Source: Leeuwenhoekiella palythoae
Lineage (GTDB): Bacteria > Bacteroidota > Bacteroidia > Flavobacteriales > Flavobacteriaceae
Length of the DNA: 64,000 nt
Reading direction: 5' to 3'
Assembly: GCF_900130045.1 (NCBI RefSeq)
Contig: NZ_FQXT01000001.1
Span: 372,001-436,000 of the forward strand
Numbering within the stretch: the first letter of the stretch is position 1; each line of letters opens with the position of its first letter. Positions 52,819 to 61,639 of the stretch are shown piece after piece. The notes below the pieces were generated by a model. The model had not been told where the DNA came from. It saw nothing but the letters and a program-made list of their open reading frames with translations, and did not search any database. Made by a program: the position numbers and the translations under genes.

Positions 52819-55008
52819 CTATCCCATTTTTACGATCTCATCTAACTTACCTTTAAAAGCGGTCAAAGTCTTCGCTAGTTTTTCAATTTGTTCTTGAGCT
52901 TCTTCAAAATTCTTTTGTTCGATCGCTTCGCGCACGCCGGGTAGGGTTTTTACACCATAGCCGGTATAAAATCCCGGAGCATAGATTTGATGTTTAAACC
53001 AAGGACGTCTGGGTAATCCGCTTTCGCTCAATAAGGCTTTTTCAAGATCTTTCAATTTGGCATTTACCATCTTTTGCTTCGATGCACTTAAACTGGTGAA
53101 ATCAGTTTTTGAAAAATCATGAACACTTGATTTTACCGAAGCCAAAGCGTTTTGCAAAGGAGAAAAATCTAGATACGGAATATCTTTTTCAGCTTCTGGA
53201 GCTTTCAAATTATCTTTAGGATCTGCCGCAATAACGTAAGCATTTTCAGCGACTAATTGTTGCTGTTTTTCGGCCTGCTTACGCATCGCTTCGGCTGTTT
53301 CGGTAACCTCATCCATATATTCTGAAACAGTTTTGTACCACGCATTCATTTCAAAAGGAAGAATGTCAGCGTTTGCCATACGCAACGTAATGTGCCCCGC
53401 GGTTTTAGCTAAAGTGATTCCGTAGTGAAATCCGGGATCTTTAAAACGTGTATAATGACTATAGGTATCAAAGATCGTATGATACTCCCCTCCAGAACTT
53501 TCACCGCCAAAGCCCAGATTAAGAGAAGGGATTCCCGTATGCTGAATGAATGGCGTATAATCTGATCCCGAGCCCAAAGCTGAAAGTCTAAAATCAGTAT
53601 CACGATTAGCAACTTTTGCAGCTGCAGCGCGACGCTCTACAAGTGAAACGCCGGTTTGTGGATCTTCTATGCTACCGGCAATTTCCTTAACCATAGTTTC
53701 TAAGGTATGCGAACCACCCACTCCTAAAAATCCGCGACCGTTTCCGTCAGTATTGATATAGACTACCGCTTTATCTTTAAGTACTTCCTGATGATCTTCA
53801 ACCCACTCCGTAGAGCCTATCAAACCGGGTTCTTCAGCATCCCAAGCACAATACACAATGGTACGCTTTGGTTGTTGACCCGCCTTAGCCAATTCTCCCA
53901 CTGCACGGGCTTCTTCCATCAAAGCGACCATCCCACTTACAGGATCTGAAGCACCGTGAACCCAGGCATCGTGATGATTACCTCGCATCACCCACTCCTC
54001 CGGATAAACAGCACCTTTAAGTTTTGCAATGACGTTATACGCCGGTTTTAACTGCCAGTCGAATTCTAGTTTTAAATGCACTTTGGCAGGACCGGGACCT
54101 ATGTGATACGTAATTGGTAAACCTCCGCGCCAAGCAGAAGGTGCTACAGGTCCGTTTAAAGCCTCAAGAAAAGGTTGTGCATCTGCATAAGAAATAGGTA
54201 AAACCGGGATTTTAGTAATGGTAGGCGCCTCTTTACGATCTAAACGCTTAGCATTTTTTGTAGCTCCGTAACCTGGGGTTAACACATCGCCGGGATATAA
54301 AGGCATATCCATCACGCTTCCGCGTTGTACGCCGGTTTCAGGCTTAAATGCACCTTCAGGATACACATCGCCTTGTACATAACCATCATCTGCAGGATCA
54401 GAATAAATGATACAACCTATCGCTCCCTTTTCGGCGGCCAGCTTCGGTTTAATCCCGCGCCACGAACCGTAATACTTAGCGATCACAATTTTGCCTTTCA
54501 CATCTATTCCTAATTTCTCTAGTTCTTCATAATCCTTTGGCACACCATAATTCACAAAAACCAATTCTGCAGTCACGTCGCCATCAGTTGAAAAGGCATT
54601 GTAGCTGGGTAATAAGGCTTCTCCTTGTTGCGTATATTTATCTTCGGCAATAGGTTCTGGTGTCAAAGCGGCTTTAAAAGCAGTAGGTGCCATAAGTTCT
54701 AAAAGCCGAAGTTTAGGATACGGGAATAACACCTGATATTCATCGATCTCCACATCGTAGCCCCAGGATTCAAATTGTTTTTTCATCCATTCGGCATTCT
54801 TTTTACCATACTCCGTACCTACATAATGCGGTTCTGCTGCCATAAACTGCATCCACTCATCTAGATTTTCTTTTTGAAGCTTAGCATCAAACTGAGTCTC
54901 TAAAGCCAACTGATCTTGTGTGCTTTTAGTGGTAAATCCCTGAATAGTTTGCGCTAGCGCTATTTGCGACCACACACAAAGCAATAACAAAACGTACTGT
55001 TTTTTCAT
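52819..55008 (-). CDS. M28-family metallopeptidase, glutamate carboxypeptidase II-like
   Basis: 729 residues with a Sec signal to about ALAQ (residue 19). A PA domain (about 130-280), then the M28 catalytic domain with two-zinc ligands visible in NHHDAWVHGASDP, DAEEPGLIGSTEW, NTDGNG and GEYHTIFDTY, and a C-terminal helical TFR-dimer-like domain. Equivalent to the human PSMA/NAALADase family. Exported dipeptidase or carboxypeptidase. Monocistronic and convergent with the RDD gene. Confidence 0.94.
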   Translation of the reverse strand: MKKQYVLLLLCVWSQIALAQTIQGFTTKSTQDQLALETQFDAKLQKENLDEWMQFMAAEPHYVGTEYGKKNAEWMKKQFESWGYDVEIDEYQVLFPYPKLRLLELMAPTAFKAALTPEPIAEDKYTQQGEALLPSYNAFSTDGDVTAELVFVNYGVPKDYEELEKLGIDVKGKIVIAKYYGSWRGIKPKLAAEKGAIGCIIYSDPADDGYVQGDVYPEGAFKPETGVQRGSVMDMPLYPGDVLTPGYGATKNAKRLDRKEAPTITKIPVLPISYADAQPFLEALNGPVAPSAWRGGLPITYHIGPGPAKVHLKLEFDWQLKPAYNVIAKLKGAVYPEEWVMRGNHHDAWVHGASDPVSGMVALMEEARAVGELAKAGQQPKRTIVYCAWDAEEPGLIGSTEWVEDHQEVLKDKAVVYINTDGNGRGFLGVGGSHTLETMVKEIAGSIEDPQTGVSLVERRAAAAKVANRDTDFRLSALGSGSDYTPFIQHTGIPSLNLGFGGESSGGEYHTIFDTYSHYTRFKDPGFHYGITLAKTAGHITLRMANADILPFEMNAWYKTVSEYMDEVTETAEAMRKQAEKQQQLVAENAYVIAADPKDNLKAPEAEKDIPYLDFSPLQNALASVKSSVHDFSKTDFTSLSASKQKMVNAKLKDLEKALLSESGLPRRPWFKHQIYAPGFYTGYGVKTLPGVREAIEQKNFEEAQEQIEKLAKTLTAFKGKLDEIVKMG

Positions 55009-55231
55009 AAATAATGTTTGTATTAGTTTAGACTTCAGCCATTAAGTTATGAAATAAGTAGCGCCAAATAACATCATAGCTTTATACAAGAATTACTTTT
55101 ATCAATTCGGAAATTATTGGAGTGATAATTGTTTAAATTGACAATAAAATAAATTGTTGCAACCCAAAAAATAGCGAGCGTGGTAAACAGATTTAGACTA
55201 ATTTCGCCCGCCTTAAAAACAGAAACGCTAC

Positions 55232-55675
55232 ATGCAAAAGAAAGTACTTATACAAGAATTACGCTTGCGCTTAACCGCCAAATTTGATCAGCTACAAGAG
55301 ACCAAAGCGGGTCTTATCGAATCGCGTGATAGTGATACTAAAAGCAGTGCCGGAGATAAATATGAAACCGGCGTTGAAATGATTCAGCAGGAATTAGAGC
55401 GTACGCAAGGACAGCTTGATCAGGTTGAAAAGCAGAAAGAATTTTTAAACCGAATCAGCCTCACTCCGAATGCCGTAGTGGGTGAAGGAAGTCTCGTGCT
55501 TACTGATAAAGCAAGCTATCTAATAGGAATTCCGTACGGCGAACTTAAATTAGAAACCGGCAATGTGTATTGCATTTCGAGTGCTTCTCCTATTGGTGAA
55601 TTGCTCACCGGAACACAAAAAGACGAGGTGATCACTTTTAGAGAACAAAAGATAACCGTTAAAGAAATTCTTTAG
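55232..55675 (+). CDS. GreA/GreB-like coiled-coil and FKBP-like protein
   Basis: 147 residues. N-terminal antiparallel coiled coil (about 5-75: LRLRLTAKFDQLQETKAGL, EMIQQELERTQGQLDQVEKQ) followed by a small beta domain (about 85-147) with GSLVLTDKASYLIGIPYGEL and ASPIGELLTGTQKDE, the GreA C-terminal pattern. The conserved acidic tip of true GreA is not clear, so transcript-cleavage activity is doubtful. Databases sometimes label such flavobacterial proteins 3-oxoacyl-ACP synthase; nothing in this sequence supports that. Cytoplasmic, probably RNA-polymerase-binding. Confidence 0.7.
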   Translation: MQKKVLIQELRLRLTAKFDQLQETKAGLIESRDSDTKSSAGDKYETGVEMIQQELERTQGQLDQVEKQKEFLNRISLTPNAVVGEGSLVLTDKASYLIGIPYGELKLETGNVYCISSASPIGELLTGTQKDEVITFREQKITVKEIL

Positions 55676-55750
55676 GCAAACTACCTCAGGACAGTTTTTG
55701 AATTCATTGCGAAAGAAGCCTCAAAGTAGCATACCATAGGCTACGCCAAT

Positions 55751-55787
55751 AAAAAAATCCCGAAGCAGAACTTCGGGATTTTTTTTT
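55751..55787. terminator. Bidirectional rho-independent terminator
   Basis: AAATCCCGAAG, CAGAA loop, CTTCGGGATTT: an 11-bp stem with long A and T tracts between convergent GreA-like and glyA genes. Confidence 0.9.
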
Positions 55788-55807
55788 ATGCTTGTGCAAG
55801 CAGCTTT

Positions 55808-57082
55808 TTAGTGTTTAAAAAGCGGTCTGTGCCCCATCATTTCATTTACTTGGCCGGCGATTTCTTCAAGCTTCTCATCATCCTGATAGTTTACAATCGC
55901 TGCGTCAATAAGTTCAACTACCTTTTTCATATCGTCTTCTACCAATCCGCGTGTGGTTACCGCAGCAACTCCAATACGCATTCCTGAAGTTACAAATGGC
56001 GAACGCGTATCAAACGGCACCATATTTTTATTAACGGTAATATCTGCTTTGCCTAAAGCTTCTTCAGCATCTTTACCGGAAATATCTTTATTTCTAAGGT
56101 CGATCAACATCATATGATTATCAGTTCCTCCGGAAATTATATCGTAACCTTTAGCTACAAATTCTGCAGCCATCACAGCAGCATTTTTCTTAACCTGAAC
56201 CATATAATGTAAGAAATCATCAGTAAGCGCCTCACCAAAAGCAATTGCTTTTGCAGCGATGATGTGCTCTAATGGTCCGCCTTGATTACCTGGGAAGATT
56301 CCACTGTCTAATAAAGAAGACATCATTCTCAGATTACCATTCTTCAATTTAATCCCGAATGGATTCTCAAAATCTTTCCCCATCAAGATCAAACCTCCAC
56401 GAGGTCCTCTTAAGGTTTTGTGGGTAGTGGTGGTAACAATATGACAATGTGGTACAGGATCACCAATAATTCCTTTGGCAATAAGACCTGCAGGATGCGC
56501 CATATCACATAACAAGATCGCTCCTACTTTATCTGCGATCTCTCGAAAACGCTTATAATCAATCTCACGGCTATACGCAGAAGCTCCTGCGATGATCATT
56601 TTAGGTTGCTCCTTTACTGCAAGTTCTTCTATCTTATCGTAGTTCAATAATCCGGTTTCTTGGTCTACCCCATAAAAAACAGGATTATATAAGCGACCAG
56701 AAAAGTTTACCGGCGAACCGTGGGTCAAGTGACCTCCGTGTGCTAGATCAAAACCTAAAAAGGTTTCGCCAGGCTTCATACAAGCGTGAAATACTGCTGT
56801 ATTTGCTTGTGATCCTGAATGTGGTTGTACGTTTGCATATTCGGCCCCAAAGAGTTCCTTAGCGCGGTCAATAGCGATTTGTTCTACCACATCTACTACT
56901 TCACAACCTCCATAGTAGCGCTTTCCGGGATACCCTTCGGCGTATTTATTAGTAAGCACAGAGCCCGCCGCTTCCATCACTTGTTCGCTGACGAAGTTCT
57001 CTGATGCAATTAACTCTAAACCATTAAGTTGACGTTGTTTTTCTTCCTGAATAAGATCAAAGATTTCAGTATCCCGTTGCAT
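55808..57082 (-). CDS. glyA: Serine hydroxymethyltransferase
   Basis: 424 residues, complete. Hallmarks include [48 protein letters not shown] and the PLP lysine Lys222 in [14 protein letters not shown]. Interconverts serine and glycine using tetrahydrofolate, the main one-carbon source. Divergent from fahA, convergent with the GreA-like gene. Confidence 0.98.
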   Translation of the reverse strand: MQRDTEIFDLIQEEKQRQLNGLELIASENFVSEQVMEAAGSVLTNKYAEGYPGKRYYGGCEVVDVVEQIAIDRAKELFGAEYANVQPHSGSQANTAVFHACMKPGETFLGFDLAHGGHLTHGSPVNFSGRLYNPVFYGVDQETGLLNYDKIEELAVKEQPKMIIAGASAYSREIDYKRFREIADKVGAILLCDMAHPAGLIAKGIIGDPVPHCHIVTTTTHKTLRGPRGGLILMGKDFENPFGIKLKNGNLRMMSSLLDSGIFPGNQGGPLEHIIAAKAIAFGEALTDDFLHYMVQVKKNAAVMAAEFVAKGYDIISGGTDNHMMLIDLRNKDISGKDAEEALGKADITVNKNMVPFDTRSPFVTSGMRIGVAAVTTRGLVEDDMKKVVELIDAAIVNYQDDEKLEEIAGQVNEMMGHRPLFKH

Positions 57083-57127
57083 GCTTTATAAAGTTTGTTA
57101 AATTAGGTGCAAAAGTAGTCATTAGAA

Positions 57128-57157
57128 TTGGTTGGTACTATTTTAATTCTATATTTG
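57128..57157 (+). promoter_or_regulatory. Bacteroidota-type promoter for fahA
   Basis: TTG at 57128-57130 and TATATTTG at 57150-57157, 19 nt apart: the -7 box is a perfect TAnnTTTG and spacing is canonical. 34 nt before the ATG at 57192. Confidence 0.65.
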
Positions 57158-57191
57158 AAATGAGCATTTACTAACATTTTATCAAGAATTT

Positions 57192-58484
57192 ATGCCTTCC
57201 AAAGCAAACGACCCTAAACGTAAAACCTGGTTAGAGACCCCTACGCATACTGATTTTCCTATTCAAAATATTCCTTTTGGCGTATTTCTTACCCGTGATG
57301 ATATCATTACCATTGGTACCCGAATTGGAGATTATGCAATTGACTTAGGTGCGCTGCATCAACTGGGCTACTTTGAAGGAATCCCGCTTACTGATGATAT
57401 CTTCCTACAAGATACCTTGAACGATTTTATTGCTGACGGTCGCAAAACTTGGCGTGCCGTGCGCAATCGCATCTCTCATATTTTTGAGGAAAGCAATGCT
57501 GATTTACGCGATAATGAAGAACACCGGGATATCGTAATTTTTGAATTGAATGAAGTAGAAATGCAACTTCCTGTTCAGATTGGTGATTATACTGATTTTT
57601 ACAGCAGTAAAGAACACGCTACCAATGTGGGTAAAATCTTTCGAGGTGGAGAAAATGCGTTAATGCCTAACTGGATGCATATGCCGGTTGCCTATCACGG
57701 AAGAAGCAGCTCGATCATTCCTTCTGGGATACCAGTGCACAGACCGCAGGGGCAAAAGCTCCCTAACGGAGCGACTAAACCTATATTTGGTCCGTCGCGT
57801 CAGTTGGATTTTGAATTGGAGATGGCATTCATCACTACTGATGCTAATGAGTTAGGCCAACCCATTCCAGCAGATCAGGCTGAAGAATACATCTTTGGGA
57901 TGGTCTTATTTAATGACTGGAGTGCGCGCGATATTCAGCGTTGGGAATATGTGCCTCTTGGGCCCTTTTTAGGAAAAAACTTTGCTTCGTCTGTTTCTCC
58001 TTGGATCGTAACTCTTGACGCTTTAGAACCCTTTAGAACTACAAGTCCGAAGCCCGAAGAAGAACTGCTTCCTTATTTGAATTATTCAGGAAAAAAGACT
58101 TTTGATATCAATCTTCAAGTGAGTATCAAGCCGGAAGACAAAGCGGAAACCATCGTAAGTAAATCAAATTTCAAATATCTTTATTGGAATATGAGTCAGC
58201 AATTGGCGCATCATACTATCAATGGTTGTCCCGTAAATAGTGGAGATATGATGGGCAGTGGTACCATTTCTGGACCTACTCCTGATTCTTACGGCTCAAT
58301 GCTTGAACTCAGCTGGAAAGGTTCAAAACCGGTAAAACTTACCGAAGGCGGCGACCGAAAATATATTGAAGATAATGATACCGTGATCGTGCGTGGGCAC
58401 TGTGAGAAAGCCGGTGCAGCCCGCATAGGGTTTGGAGAAGTAACCACAAAGATCCTACCCGTGTTTAAACACAAGAAAAAATAA
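57192..58484 (+). CDS. fahA: Fumarylacetoacetase
   Basis: 430 residues, the length of full FAH with its N-terminal SH3-like domain. IGDYTDFYSSKEHATNVG, NWMHMPVAYHGRSSSIIPSG (catalytic His in YHGR), GPSRQLDFELEMAF (metal-binding acids) and FNDWSARDIQRWEY are all hallmarks. Final step of tyrosine/homogentisate degradation, yielding fumarate and acetoacetate. Stands alone here with a strong promoter and terminator; no other tyrosine-pathway gene is in the window. Confidence 0.97.
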   Translation: MPSKANDPKRKTWLETPTHTDFPIQNIPFGVFLTRDDIITIGTRIGDYAIDLGALHQLGYFEGIPLTDDIFLQDTLNDFIADGRKTWRAVRNRISHIFEESNADLRDNEEHRDIVIFELNEVEMQLPVQIGDYTDFYSSKEHATNVGKIFRGGENALMPNWMHMPVAYHGRSSSIIPSGIPVHRPQGQKLPNGATKPIFGPSRQLDFELEMAFITTDANELGQPIPADQAEEYIFGMVLFNDWSARDIQRWEYVPLGPFLGKNFASSVSPWIVTLDALEPFRTTSPKPEEELLPYLNYSGKKTFDINLQVSIKPEDKAETIVSKSNFKYLYWNMSQQLAHHTINGCPVNSGDMMGSGTISGPTPDSYGSMLELSWKGSKPVKLTEGGDRKYIEDNDTVIVRGHCEKAGAARIGFGEVTTKILPVFKHKKK

Positions 58485-58503
58485 AACCAAAACATACTTA
58501 TTT

Positions 58504-58541
58504 AAAAACGCGCTAAATCCTTAAATATTTAGCGCGTTTTT
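58504..58541 (+). terminator. Rho-independent terminator downstream of fahA
   Basis: AAAAACGCGCTAAAT (58504-58518) pairs with ATTTAGCGCGTTTTT (58527-58541): a 15-bp stem with T-run. It insulates fahA from the TPP riboswitch transcript. Confidence 0.88.
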
Positions 58542-58569
58542 AAATTGTAGACACGTACCTTTACACCAC

Positions 58570-58662
58570 AAAATGGGGTGCTTGCTCTAATGATGCAGGC
58601 TGAGATGATACCCAGAGGCTTTACCTTGCACCTGATCCGGTTAGTACCGGCGTAGGGATTTT
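58570..58662 (+). ncRNA. TPP (THI-box) riboswitch
   Basis: The thiamine-pyrophosphate aptamer is complete: P1 arms AAAAT/ATTTT (58570-58574 and 58658-58662), GGGGTGC, the core GGCTGAGATGATACCC (about 58599-58613), and CACCTGATCCGGTTAG followed by ACCGGCGTAGGGA. It controls the transporter gene 86 nt downstream and, through it, the flavoprotein gene. TPP binding should switch expression off. Confidence 0.95.
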
Positions 58663-58697
58663 AAACGACACCACGCGTGTGCTTCTGCCTATAGGGC

Positions 58698-58742
58698 TCA
58701 TCTCCTCATTCAACACATTTTTAACTGATCACAATGGAGGAG
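58698..58742 (+). promoter_or_regulatory. Riboswitch expression platform and Shine-Dalgarno site of pnuT
   Basis: TCTCCTCATT (58701-58710) can pair with AATGGAGGAG (58733-58742), hiding the strong Shine-Dalgarno GGAGG. The overlapping TCATCTC (58698-58704) is the exact complement of aptamer core GAGATGA (58602-58608), giving a competing ligand-free pairing. This indicates translational control. Confidence 0.6.
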
Positions 58743-58748
58743 TTTTTT

Positions 58749-59339
58749 ATGAATTTTGTTTGGCTGCAATGGATTGGGACCGCCTTTGGCGTTACTCAAG
58801 TCTTGCTCGCTCGCAAAAACAACGTCAACAACTATATTTTTGGAATCATAGGTATTCTCATCGGTATTTGGGTACTCTATCACTCAAAGCTTTATGCAGA
58901 TATTTTACTGCATCTCTATTATCTGGTGATGAGTATTTATGGATATTTGTATTGGAAATTTGGCAAAGAAAAGCAAGAAGCGCCAATCGCCTATTCTAAA
59001 CGTGATGAACACCTAAAAGCCGGCGGTATTGTCTTGGGCTGTTTTGTGTTGATGAGCTACTGGCTCACACAACATACAGACTCAGATGTGCCGTATCTGG
59101 ATGCCGTAGTTAGCGCCTTTGCTTGGGCAGGAATGTGGTTGATGGCTAAACGTAAGATCGAGAATTGGGTGTACCTCAACATCAGCAATATCATTTCGAT
59201 CCCATTATTGATCTACAAAGAATTGTACATCTACGCCGGTCTCACGGTATTTCTCTTTATCGTTGGTACTTCGGGCTATTTAAAATGGCGTAAACTCATC
59301 AAACAAAATCACTCGCATGCAGCATTGGCACGATCTTAA
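58749..59339 (+). CDS. pnuT: PnuC-family transporter, probable thiamine transporter PnuT
   Basis: About 196 residues from the ATG at 58749-58751; an ATG at 58734 overlaps the GGAGG Shine-Dalgarno and is less likely. Opens MNFVWLQWIGTAFGVTQVLL with the PnuC-like pattern of an early Trp and then ARKNNVNNYIFGI; about seven hydrophobic helices follow, with the W-rich YLYWKFGKE loop and a late IYKELYIYAGLTVFL segment. PnuC relatives import nicotinamide riboside, but control by a TPP riboswitch marks the PnuT branch that takes up thiamine by facilitated diffusion. The next gene overlaps by 23 nt. Confidence 0.9.
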   Translation: MNFVWLQWIGTAFGVTQVLLARKNNVNNYIFGIIGILIGIWVLYHSKLYADILLHLYYLVMSIYGYLYWKFGKEKQEAPIAYSKRDEHLKAGGIVLGCFVLMSYWLTQHTDSDVPYLDAVVSAFAWAGMWLMAKRKIENWVYLNISNIISIPLLIYKELYIYAGLTVFLFIVGTSGYLKWRKLIKQNHSHAALARS

Positions 59340-60321
59340 AACCTGTAACGGTCATCAAAAAGTTTTTGACGCGGATACGCTAAAAGCTATCGCAGCTGCA
59401 AAACTTTGGAATATTTGGGTACCGAAAACACACGGCGGTCTAGAATTAGATCTTACCGAAGGTTTACGCACACTCCAACAGCTTGCCAGCATTGATGGAA
59501 GCTTAGGTTGGACGGTTACGCTGTGTAGCGGTGCTAATTATTTTATAGGAAATCTACAACCGGAAACAGCAGCAGAACTTTTCAATCCTAATGAAGTTAC
59601 TATTTTGGGAGGAAGCGGGGGACTCTTTGGCTTCGCCGAAAAAAAAGGAGATGCTTACCTCCTCAACGGAACTTGGAAATATGCCACCGGAGCACCTTAC
59701 CTTACGCACTTCACTTTAAATGCAAAGATCATTGAAGACGGAATAGAATTAACAGATGACGATGGCGCTCCCGTTTTCAGATCTTTTGTTATTCCGTGCG
59801 AAGCGGTGCACATCATAGACGATTGGCATACGATGGGTTTACAGGCGACGGCAACACAATCTTTTGTGGTAACGGATTATCTGGTGCACCAGGATTATAG
59901 TTTTATCTACAATCGATTTTATCTGCCTCAAGATATTTTTAAGATCAACTTCAGGGTTTTTGCAGATCTTACACTTTGGATAAATTATATTGGGATGGTG
60001 CAACATTACTTGGCGGAAGCCTCAAAACTTCTAGACGAAAAAACACTAGAAGATCCGCATAAAACCACTACCGAAGCAGAAGATTTACTTTATAAATATG
60101 CAAATGAAGTCGAAGCGGCAACGGCTGACAATGCTTCGTTTTCAGATGTTCAAATCGAAGCATTACATACGGCAGCGGCAGCTTCGGTTAAATGGCTATC
60201 TAAAATACTGATGGAATTGCACCCGCTTTTGGGAATTAAAGCGGCACGAGTGGAGCATCCGCTCAATCAGATTTTCAGGGATTATTTTACGGCAACGCAG
60301 CACCATATCTTTACACGATAA
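59317..60321 (+). CDS. Acyl-CoA-dehydrogenase-like flavoprotein
   Basis: 334 residues. LWNIWVPKTHGGLELDLTEG, ASIDGSLGWTVTLCSGANY, the FLLNGTWKYATGA-like segment (YLLNGTWKYATGAPYLTH) and DDWHTMGLQATATQSFVV match the acyl-CoA-dehydrogenase fold of the DszC/HpaB-like flavin monooxygenase group more than true beta-oxidation enzymes; the usual catalytic Glu is not evident. It overlaps pnuT by 23 nt, so it is translationally coupled and under TPP riboswitch control, pointing to a thiamine-linked role such as handling a thiamine analogue or precursor. That role is inference. Confidence 0.8.
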   Translation: MQHWHDLKTCNGHQKVFDADTLKAIAAAKLWNIWVPKTHGGLELDLTEGLRTLQQLASIDGSLGWTVTLCSGANYFIGNLQPETAAELFNPNEVTILGGSGGLFGFAEKKGDAYLLNGTWKYATGAPYLTHFTLNAKIIEDGIELTDDDGAPVFRSFVIPCEAVHIIDDWHTMGLQATATQSFVVTDYLVHQDYSFIYNRFYLPQDIFKINFRVFADLTLWINYIGMVQHYLAEASKLLDEKTLEDPHKTTTEAEDLLYKYANEVEAATADNASFSDVQIEALHTAAAASVKWLSKILMELHPLLGIKAARVEHPLNQIFRDYFTATQHHIFTR

Positions 60322-60341
60322 AACGAATTGTACAGCATAAA

Positions 60342-60368
60342 AAAAAGGAACCGACGTGGTTCCTTTTT
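60342..60368. terminator. Bidirectional rho-independent terminator
   Basis: AAAAAGGAACC, GACGT loop, GGTTCCTTTTT: 11-bp stem between the convergent flavoprotein and fabH genes. Confidence 0.88.
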
Positions 60369-60399
60369 AATTAATATATTTAAAATGATCGTTAGGTCA

Positions 60400-61407
60400 T
60401 TACCATTTTATTATAGCGCTTGCCCAGGTAAATCCGCTACCAAAGGCAGCCAAGACTACCGTATCGCCTTCTTTGATCTTACCTTCCTCCCAAGCTTCGG
60501 TTAACGCAATAGGTATAGACGCCGCAGTGGTATTTCCATATTTCTGAATATTGTTAAATACCTGATTGTCCTTCAGCTTGAATTGTTTTTGCACAAACTG
60601 CGAAATACGCAAATTAGCCTGATGCGGAATCAACATATCAATATCTTCTGCTGTGAGTTTGTTTTGCTGTAAACCTTCGTTGATCACTTCTGCAAAACGC
60701 ACCACAGCATTTTTAAATACAAACTGTCCGTTCATATACGGATAATAGGGTATATCCTCTTGCGGATCTTTCTCGATCAACTCAGGCACCCACTCCATAG
60801 TACTAGGTCCTTTAAGTGAAAGCTCTAGCGCGTGCGCTCCCTCACTATGCAAATGCGTAGATAAAATACCTTTGTTATTATCTTCTTCTCGAGTGAGCAC
60901 AGCAGCTCCTGCCCCATCACCAAAGATCACCGAAACACTACGCCCGCGCGTGGTCATATCTAAACCACCACTATGATTTTCAGAGCCTATCACGAGAATG
61001 TTTTTATACATTCCGGTTTTGATAAATTGGTCTGCTGTAGAAAGCGCATAAACAAAACCACTACATTGGTTACGAACGTCGAGCGCCGGTACCGTACGCA
61101 TCTCAAGCATTTCTTGTACCTGCACCCCACAGCCCGGAAAATAATAATCTGGACTAAGCGTCGCAAAAACGATCATATCAATATCTTGAGCTGTCATCTT
61201 TGCTCGCTCTAATGCGATTTTTGCAGCTTTCACACCCATTACCGCAGTCGTGTTGCCGTCCCCTTCTTTTATATGACGACGTTCTTTAATACCGGTACGC
61301 TCCTGAATCCATGCATCGTTAGTATCCATCATCTTTGAAAGGTCTTCATTGGTGACCACATTTTCGGGAACATAAGCGCCCATTCCGGCAATTCGAGAAT
61401 TATACAT
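60400..61407 (-). CDS. fabH: 3-oxoacyl-ACP synthase III (KAS III)
   Basis: 335 residues. The catalytic triad is Cys115 (DVRNQCSGFVYAL), His262 (LIPHQANLRI) and Asn292 (KYGNTTAASIP), and IFGDGAGAAVL is conserved. Condenses acetyl-CoA or branched acyl-CoA with malonyl-ACP to start fatty-acid synthesis; in Bacteroidota branched primers give iso-fatty acids. It is somewhat longer than E. coli FabH (317), as is common for secondary KAS III copies in this phylum, so it may be one of two paralogues. Stand-alone here; the usual plsX-fabH-rpmF cluster is not adjacent. Confidence 0.94.
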   Translation of the reverse strand: MYNSRIAGMGAYVPENVVTNEDLSKMMDTNDAWIQERTGIKERRHIKEGDGNTTAVMGVKAAKIALERAKMTAQDIDMIVFATLSPDYYFPGCGVQVQEMLEMRTVPALDVRNQCSGFVYALSTADQFIKTGMYKNILVIGSENHSGGLDMTTRGRSVSVIFGDGAGAAVLTREEDNNKGILSTHLHSEGAHALELSLKGPSTMEWVPELIEKDPQEDIPYYPYMNGQFVFKNAVVRFAEVINEGLQQNKLTAEDIDMLIPHQANLRISQFVQKQFKLKDNQVFNNIQKYGNTTAASIPIALTEAWEEGKIKEGDTVVLAAFGSGFTWASAIIKW

Positions 61408-61639
61408 AGTTTATTAAAATCTAGTTGAAATAAGAATCTGTAAAATTACAGAGGTTATATGGGTGGTAATATAGTATTTCTTCAATTTGTAGCGTGTTAG
61501 TGAGTTCCTATTTAGCTATGCACGCATAGCAATAGCGTGGCATTAAGAATATTTTTTAAGTATTTTTAAAACAGTTAAAAAGCCACTTTTTGTCTAACAC
61601 CTAGACGCTAAGCCATTTAAATCAACAAACACAAAAACT

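Noticed and set aside
55232-55675. 3-oxoacyl-ACP synthase annotation for the 147-residue protein
   Set aside because: No thiolase fold or catalytic Cys-His-Asn; coiled coil plus GreA-like C domain fits instead.
58734-58748. Upstream ATG for pnuT at 58734
   Set aside because: It overlaps the GGAGG Shine-Dalgarno sequence; the ATG at 58749 has correct spacing from it and gives the expected N terminus.
58679-58999. 106-residue plus-strand reading frame overlapping pnuT
   Set aside because: It runs through the riboswitch expression platform and the pnuT start in another frame; the PnuC-like frame is clearly the coding one.
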